Of a stretch of DNA of 64,000 nt, positions 59,589 through 64,000 are shown in pieces (within the stretch, counting starts at the first letter, position 1; the number at the start of each line of letters is the position of its first letter). The DNA comes from Mesorhizobium sp. C432A (lineage in GTDB: Bacteria; Pseudomonadota; Alphaproteobacteria; Rhizobiales; Rhizobiaceae), in contig NZ_CP100470.1 of NCBI RefSeq assembly GCF_030323145.1, positions 2,769,001-2,833,000 on the forward strand, read 5' to 3'. The translations under genes were made by a program, and so were the position numbers. The notes under the pieces are model-generated. The model did not search any database, was not told the DNA's origin, and was given only the letters and a program-made list of their open reading frames with translations.

Positions 59589-60035
59589 ATGGAAACGCCG
59601 TTCTGGAAGACCAAGACGCTGGAAGCGATGACGCCCACCGAGTGGGAATCGCTGTGCGACGGCTGCGGAAAATGCTGCCTGTCTAAACTCGAGGACGAGG
59701 ATACCGGCGAGATCTACTGGACATCAGTCGGCTGCCGGCTGTTCGATGGGCAAAGCTGCCGCTGTTCGGACTATGCCAACCGGCTGGCGCGCGTGCCGGA
59801 CTGTGTCGGGCTGACGCCGCAGAATGTGCGCACCATCACGTGGCTGCCGAAAACCTGTGCCTACCGGCTGGTTGCCGAGGGGCACGACCTCTATTGGTGG
59901 CACAGGCTGGTGTCGGGAAGTGCCGAGACCGTTCATGATGCCGGCATCTCCATGCGCGGCCGCGTCCGCGCCAGTGAGACCGATCTGGCCGAGCCGGACG
60001 ATTATTTCGACTATATGCTCGACGACGAGCCCTGA
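59589..60035 (+). CDS. YcgN-family (UPF0260) cysteine cluster protein
   Basis: The 148-residue protein has [14 protein letters not shown] in its N-terminal region, [17 protein letters not shown] and CVGLTP, the cysteine cluster of YcgN. It probably binds a metal or iron-sulfur centre; activity is not known. ATG 59589 starts METPFWKT. It is divergent from the OmpA gene. Confidence 0.88.
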   Translation: METPFWKTKTLEAMTPTEWESLCDGCGKCCLSKLEDEDTGEIYWTSVGCRLFDGQSCRCSDYANRLARVPDCVGLTPQNVRTITWLPKTCAYRLVAEGHDLYWWHRLVSGSAETVHDAGISMRGRVRASETDLAEPDDYFDYMLDDEP

Positions 60036-60255
60036 GCATTCTGGAACGGACGTTGCCATAGGGCGTTCCGCGCCATTGGACGTTTTTGACGGTCAGGATC
60101 GTTTGCAGCGGTGGAAGGGGCGGTTGCTTTTGACCTGTCGGGCAGATTAACCGAAAATGAACGGCCGGTTCGCGAAGAGTTCAGATTGCAAGGAGCATTC
60201 TCCCCCCATCGGTTCGACCAAGACGGGCGCAAGCCCTCAACAAGGAGAGAAGACA

Positions 60256-60600
60256 ATGTTCAACTCATTCAAGACGGCAGCCCTTTCGGGTCTCGTAGCT
60301 CTCGGCACCCTTGCCGCAGTGCCCGCCCAGGCGGACTCGATCTATCTCGGCTTCGGCAACAACCATGACCGCCGCGTCGGCGTCTACACCGGCGACGATG
60401 AGGACGGCTTTCGCCGTGACCGCAATTGGCGCCGCTGCTCGCCGGACCGCGCCCTCGACAAGGCCGAGCGCATGGGCCTGCACCGCGTCCGCATCGTCGA
60501 TGTCAATCGCCGCGTGGTGAAGGTCGCCGGCCGCCAGTATGGCGATCGCGTAGTGGTCGTGTTCGCCAATGAGCGCGGCTGCCCGGTTATCTATCGCTAA
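60256..60600 (+). CDS. secreted hypothetical protein
   Basis: The 114-residue protein has a signal peptide (MFNSFKTAALSGLVALGTLAAVPAQA, cleavage after AQA) and a mature domain of about 88 residues with two cysteines (RRCSPDRAL and ERGCPVIYR) that may pair. I do not recognise a named family, but similar PepSY-like arrangements occur in rhizobial envelope proteins. CAAGGAGAGAAGACA precedes ATG 60256. A series of hairpins follows the stop. Confidence 0.75.
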   Translation: MFNSFKTAALSGLVALGTLAAVPAQADSIYLGFGNNHDRRVGVYTGDDEDGFRRDRNWRRCSPDRALDKAERMGLHRVRIVDVNRRVVKVAGRQYGDRVVVVFANERGCPVIYR

Positions 60601-60605
60601 GAGAA

Positions 60606-60658
60606 CCAGACTGATCTTCTGCGAAGATCAGTCTGGGATACGACCTTCTGCGAAGGTC
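60606..60658 (+). repeat. two adjacent hairpins with TGC loops
   Basis: CCAGACTGATCTTC-TGC-GAAGATCAGTCTGG (60606-60636) is a perfect 14-bp hairpin. Five bases later GACCTTC-TGC-GAAGGTC (60642-60658) is a second, 7-bp one with the same loop. Neither has a T run, so they are unlikely terminators. They begin six bases after the stop at 60600. Confidence 0.7.
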
Positions 60659-60770
60659 GATCCGGAGGCATGTTCCTCTGCCAGGATCAGCCTGGAGTAC
60701 CTGGAGTAGCGGCATGACCCTTCTAGGGTCAGCCAGGAGCCCCTTTCCCTCCGCGGAAGGGTGCGGCTCG

Positions 60771-60803
60771 AAAAAACCCGGAGGCCAGTCCTCCGGGGTT
60801 TTT
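60771..60803. terminator. bidirectional Rho-independent terminator
   Basis: AAAAAACCCGGAGG (60771-60784), loop CCAGT and CCTCCGGGGTTTTTC (60790-60803 region) form a 9-bp stem between A and T runs, serving the gene at 60256 and, from the other strand, the SIMPL gene at 60867. Confidence 0.87.
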
Positions 60804-60866
60804 CATGTCGGCGATAGCGGTTCCGGCCGACGGGTTCAGCAGAACCGCACCCGGCCCGGCGGCCTG

Positions 60867-61577
60867 CTACTTAAGCTCGAATGTCACTGTTACCTGCACG
60901 GCGTAGGCATTCTCGCCGGCCTGCACGGGAACCGCGGCGCCTGCCGCATCGAAGGCCTTGGCATTGATCGGCATCGGCGCCGGCGCAACGTTCTGGTCGG
61001 TGATTTCCAGCACCCGGCCGATGCTGACGCCGGCGGCTTCGGCCAGCGTCTTGGCCTTGGCCATGGCATCGGCGACCGCCTTCTTGCGGGCTTCGGTGAC
61101 GGCAGCCTTCGGATCCTCGTTGGAGAACGAAATGCCGCCGCCCTGGTTGACGCCGAGCGACACAGCCTTGTCGAGAACCTCACCTGTTTTGTCGATGTCG
61201 CGAATGCGCACCGAGAGTGTGTTGGTCACCTGGTAAGCGACAAGCTCGGCTTCCTGGCTGCCGTCGGGTTTGTTGGTGTAATTGTAACGCGGGTTGATCT
61301 GGATGCCGGCGGTCTGCAGGTCGCGATCCTTGATCCCTGCCGACTTCATTGCCGCGATCACGGCGGCCATGGCGTCGTTGTTGGCGTCGAGTGCCGCGCG
61401 TGCGGTCTTGGCCTCGCGCATGACGCTGAGCGTCAGCAGCGCCAGGTCGGGCGCCACGGTCGACTGGCCTTCACCCGACACGATGATGCGGGGCGGGGGC
61501 AGCGAATCGGCAGCGCTTGCCATCGCCGGAAAAGCGATCGCGGCGGCAAGTGCGAGCGGCAAAATATGTCTGGTCAT
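60867..61577 (-). CDS. SIMPL-domain (DUF541) secreted protein
   Basis: The 236-residue protein has a signal peptide (MTRHILPLALAAAIAFPAMASAAD) and the SIMPL domain: VSGEGQSTVAPDLALLTLSV, GIKDRDLQTAGIQINPRYNYT, VNQGGGISFSNED. DUF541 proteins are periplasmic or outer-membrane-associated and of unknown function. Start at 61577 (MTRHILPL) has GGAGATTTTC upstream. Confidence 0.88.
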   Translation of the reverse strand: MTRHILPLALAAAIAFPAMASAADSLPPPRIIVSGEGQSTVAPDLALLTLSVMREAKTARAALDANNDAMAAVIAAMKSAGIKDRDLQTAGIQINPRYNYTNKPDGSQEAELVAYQVTNTLSVRIRDIDKTGEVLDKAVSLGVNQGGGISFSNEDPKAAVTEARKKAVADAMAKAKTLAEAAGVSIGRVLEITDQNVAPAPMPINAKAFDAAGAAVPVQAGENAYAVQVTVTFELK

Positions 61578-61711
61578 GAAAATCTCCTCGATGTGCGATC
61601 CAGTCGCGCCTGTCGACTAGGGCGCGAATATGGGCTGATTTGGGCGATCTCGGCCAGCCCGTCCGGAAAGCCTTGTGCCGCGCAAGGAAAAACACTAATC
61701 CAGCGCGCGTG

Positions 61712-61787
61712 GGGCCTGTAGCTCAATGGTTAGAGCCGGCGGCTCATAACCGCTTGGTTGGGGGTTCGAGTCCCTCCGGGCCCACCA
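61712..61787 (+). tRNA. tRNA with CAU anticodon, probably tRNA-Ile2
   Basis: The 76-base gene folds as a full cloverleaf: acceptor GGGCCTG/CGGGCCC, anticodon loop CTCATAA with anticodon CAT at 61745-61747, T arm GGGGG/CCCTC and encoded CCA. The anticodon stem GGCGG/CCGCT followed by TGGTT resembles tRNA-Ile with lysidine-modified CAU rather than elongator tRNA-Met; this is by comparison from memory. The integrase remnant starts 22 bp downstream, so the 3' end is a likely attachment site. Confidence 0.85.
61763..61787 (+). other. candidate attachment site (tRNA 3' end)
   Basis: The 3' part of the tRNA (T loop to CCA) is the usual core of tyrosine-integrase attachment sites. An integrase remnant lies directly beside it, with its catalytic end towards the tRNA. 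The second copy expected at the far end of the island is outside this window. Confidence 0.45.
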
Positions 61788-61808
61788 TTATCGTTATTTA
61801 TCAATGTG

Positions 61809-63023
61809 TTATAGGGTGATTCGCCACGAGGTTCGCCAACAGGTTCGCCAAGCATCGGCTTGCGCGTGACCAGCCGCACGACTCGATCCCCTGGACCGCC
61901 AGCTGTACCTGCTATGCTCGCGCGAATAGAGCTCCGCATGATCGATATCGTCGTGACCGAGGACGTCCATCATCTGCCTGGTGGAGGCCTCGGCCTCCGC
62001 CAGATAAACACCGAGCGATTTCCTCAAACCATGCAGGGTAAGGCCCTTCGGAAGACCGGCAAGCTTGCACCAATGCGCCATCATTCCAGTCAAGGACTTG
62101 GCGGAGAAGGGCTCCCCATAGGCGTTGACCAAGACGGTCTCGCCGCGCCTGTCAGCCGCATCCAGGATCTCGGACAGCATCGGCGTGATCGGCACGAAAA
62201 GCCGTTTGCCGCCTGTTCGTCCCTTGTTCTTGGCCTGGACGATATCAAACCCGTCAAAGTGACGCTCGACGCCATCGATGAAGACACGGCTGGTGACCCT
62301 CTGGTCCCAGCGCAGGCCCGCGACGTCGCCGCGGCGGCTGCCGAGCCAAAGCGCCAAACCATAGCAAGTGCGTGCTGCGGTGCCCAAGTGCCAACGGTTT
62401 TCAAATTGCGCCATCGCTTCGCGCGACCAGGCTTTCCAACCGACATAGGCCGGGCGCCACTCGACCGCTGCTGTGGGATCGATTTGATCCAATCTTGTCG
62501 CAGTGCTATATAGACCAGCTTGCGTATGCCCACCAGCAGGTGCTTGGCCTTATGGGGTGTGGCGATGAAGCGGCCAAGAAGCTCTTCAATATGGATACGT
62601 CTAAGGTTCTTAACCGGTACGTCGCGCCAAATCAGTGGGTGATCTGGGACCACCCGCAGTTCCAGAAATTCTTCAATCAGCCGCGTGTTCTTGCGCTTGC
62701 TGGCTTCGTCAAGCGCCAACCACTTGACTGAGATCTTCAACCGTTGAAAGGCCGCTCCAAATGTGCCTGGCAGGGCGGCACCAGGCATTTGGACGACGGT
62801 TGCCTTGGGGACTTTTCGGCCTTCGACCGCTGCCTGGTCTGCCTCCTTAAATCCCGGCTGATTGGGAGTAGGCAGGCTGACCAAACGCTCCTTCGTCCGA
62901 TAGCGCCAGGGCGCAGGTGGATCTGGTTGCTGAGCGAGCCTTGCGTGAGCCCCGGCGTTCTTGCGGGCGCGGCGCAGGATGGCCCCGAGTTGTTTTTCGT
63001 TGCGAGCGATCTGGTCTGTCATG
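61809..63023 (-). pseudogene. tyrosine integrase remnant with HipB-like N-terminus
   Basis: From 63023 the frame begins MTDQIARNEKQLGAILRRAR, which matches HipB-type antitoxin starts, and after about residue 24 continues as an integrase N-terminal region (WRYRTKERLVSLPTP, LIWRDVPVKNLRRI). At about 62490 a one-base loss moves the catalytic part to another frame: GSRRGDVAGLRW, HGLRKSLG, GHDDIDHAELY (Arg, His-x-x-Arg, Tyr). At about 61925 the frame changes back for the C-terminus. It is not functional as read. It is adjacent to a tRNA gene, so an integrated island started here. Confidence 0.78.
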
Positions 63024-63045
63024 ATGGGTCTCCACGTCTGCAATA

Positions 63046-63114
63046 TACGCGATCGCGTATTAGTCGTAACATACGGGGTTGCGTATAAAATTGATGTATA
63101 CGCGATCGCGTATG
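63046..63114. promoter_or_regulatory. three 16-bp palindromic operators
   Basis: ATACGCGATCGCGTAT, a perfect 16-bp palindrome, occurs at 63046-63061 and 63099-63114. ATACGGGGTTGCGTAT at 63072-63087 is a third, degenerate copy. Spacing is 26-27 bp. They sit just upstream of the HipB-like start (63023) and match the expected place for HipB autoregulatory operators. Confidence 0.75.
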
Positions 63115-63164
63115 ACGCCGATCGGTCAGCTGGCAAGCGGCGGTCTTATGCCGCCAGCCCGGCG

Positions 63165-63420
63165 GGCTGTCGCTGAGCGCGAAGGCGAGCGTCTGCGGCT
63201 TGGTCGCCTGCAGCGACGCATAGACGCCTTCCTCGGTCGAGAAAGCGACGCCGTTATCCAGGAACGCCTGCTCCTCGGCAGAATCGGCGGCGATCCCGGA
63301 CCGGTCCCTGGGCGGAAGCTGCCGGGAATGTAGTTCAGGTGAATCCCAAACAGGCTCCCCGGGTGGCCGCGCGCCAGCCACACGCTTGTGGGAGTTGCGC
63401 GAGGCGAGTTGCTCACGCTC
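63165..63420 (-). pseudogene. epoxide hydrolase fragment
   Basis: Minus-strand reading frames contain HPGSLFGIHLNYIPGSFRP (one frame) and then EEQAFLDNGVAFSTEEG and LQATKPQTLAFALSDSPPGW (another frame), the order found in alpha/beta-hydrolase epoxide hydrolases. A frameshift near 63290 joins them. Both ends are missing, so this is a decayed fragment. Confidence 0.6.
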
Positions 63421-63671
63421 AGCTAACGCGGCCCTCCCGAGGAGTTAGGCATCTTGCTGTGGTATCAGTGGTCGATGACGGTACCTCTGCGGCATGCATC
63501 GGGCAGTTACTCGCAAATGCGCCGAAGGCGTCGTAGCGTTTGGTCGGGGATGATGGTTTTGAAAAGCCCAGCCGAGTCGATTGGATGCATCGTCCGTTTT
63601 TCACAGGATGGACAACGCCTGGGATCAGTTTTACGAGTCAGCCCAACCAGCGGAGATGTTCGCGTCCCCAA
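63421..63671. other. 251-bp stretch without recognised gene
   Basis: Nothing here matches a family I know. It separates the epoxide hydrolase fragment from the XRE gene and presumably holds the promoter of the latter. Short open frames on both strands show no conserved motifs. Confidence 0.4.
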
Positions 63672-64000
63672 ATGAACAAGATGGACACCCAAAACAGCAA
63701 GGGCGGCGACGAGCGCTCGACCGCCACCAGCCTTCTGCGGCTCGGCATACGGTTGAAACTCTCCCGGCAGACGCGTGGGCTGACCTTGAAGGCGCTAGCT
63801 GCCGCCGCGAACTGCTCTGAAAGCCTGCTTTCCAAGGTCGAGAACGGCAAGGTCTCGCCCTCGCTTCCCATGCTGCACCGGCTTGTCGAGGTGCTTGGCA
63901 CCAACATTGGCTGGATGTTCGAGGAATCCGATGGTGAGGAAGGCATCGTCTTTCGGGCTGGATCGCGGCCGTTGATCGCGCTCGATCCGCTTCGGCGCGG
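63672..64000 (+). CDS. XRE-family regulator, probably with cupin domain (partial)
   Basis: The frame from ATG 63672 (MNKMDTQNSKGG) is open to the window end, 109 residues so far. It contains an HTH_3 domain: LGIRLKLSRQTRGLTLKALAAAANCSESLLSKVENGKVSPSLPMLHRLVEVLGTNIGWMFEE. The following IVFRAGSRPLIALDPLRRG suggests the start of a C-terminal cupin-type sensor domain. Such regulators control catabolic or stress genes. AGATGTTCGCGTCCCCAA precedes it, with no clear ribosome site. Confidence 0.85.
   Translation, partial: MNKMDTQNSKGGDERSTATSLLRLGIRLKLSRQTRGLTLKALAAAANCSESLLSKVENGKVSPSLPMLHRLVEVLGTNIGWMFEESDGEEGIVFRAGSRPLIALDPLRR

Noticed and set aside
61712..61787. Elongator tRNA-Met
   Set aside because: The anticodon is CAU, but the anticodon stem and variable loop resemble tRNA-Ile2; not fully excluded.

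Overview
The window is chromosomal DNA from a high-GC alphaproteobacterium of the Rhizobiales, most probably Mesorhizobium or a close relative. The evidence is the RpoD with a long acidic N-terminal insert, the CarB of about 1167 residues with the extra N-terminal segment seen in this group, the DnaG-rpoD order, the DUF4142, RcnB-like, SIMPL and GYD proteins, and several families of palindromic intergenic repeats. This is inference from gene content; no database search was run.

Layout. 1-7.7 kb: two translationally coupled EAL-domain genes (the first cut by the window edge), an orphan antitoxin-like ORF, cspA, small secreted proteins, an O6-alkylguanine DNA methyltransferase, a lytic transglycosylase, an acetyltransferase, and DUF4142, cupin and RidA genes, with two palindromic repeats. 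7.7-9.6 kb: a visibly AT-richer two-gene cassette, a pentapeptide-repeat protein fused to a two-helix ion-channel-like domain plus a minimal nucleotidyltransferase. It is the least explained part of the window. 9.6-32.4 kb: housekeeping and accessory metabolism, with carB and carA on the minus strand about 18 kb apart, and regulator/target pairs in divergent arrangement (ArsR/MFS, MarR/SDR, LysE/LysR, MntH/MntR). 32.6-44.6 kb: core genes dnaG and rpoD, a YqeY-like gene, a Na/Pi transporter, a PadR regulator and HlyU. 44.6-48.6 kb: a hen1-pnkp RNA-repair operon whose pnkp reading frame is broken in the ligase domain. 48.7-60.6 kb: azoR/LysR, TetR/VOC, an arginase-family enzyme, an intact cytosolic HtrA-like protease divergent from a paralogue that has lost the whole catalytic triad, a LuxR regulator, an SDR, a YqhA protein, a large repeat-rich OmpA protein and a YcgN protein. 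60.8-64 kb: a SIMPL protein, a tRNA with CAU anticodon (probably tRNA-Ile2), and the start of a decayed tRNA-linked island: a twice-frameshifted tyrosine integrase fused to a HipB-like start, three 16-bp operator palindromes, an epoxide-hydrolase remnant and an XRE regulator running off the end.

How it works together. Regulation is mostly local: nearly every small regulator faces its target across an intergenic region with a visible operator. Clear examples are GTTCAA-N6-TTGAAC for the ArsR/MFS pair, two 17-bp near-palindromes for TetR/VOC, paired ATCGTAAGAT sites for PadR, an MntR-like box for mntH/mntR, and a perfect 11-bp inverted repeat that contains the -10 and ends at the ATG of the LysR gene at 20246, which suggests a leaderless autoregulated transcript.

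Caveats. Several genes (aldo/keto reductase, pnkp, integrase, epoxide-hydrolase remnant, perhaps the SH3 protein) carry single-base frame breaks. Outside the island these may be assembly errors, and read-level checking is needed before calling them pseudogenes. Product calls rest on recognised motifs and remembered family patterns.
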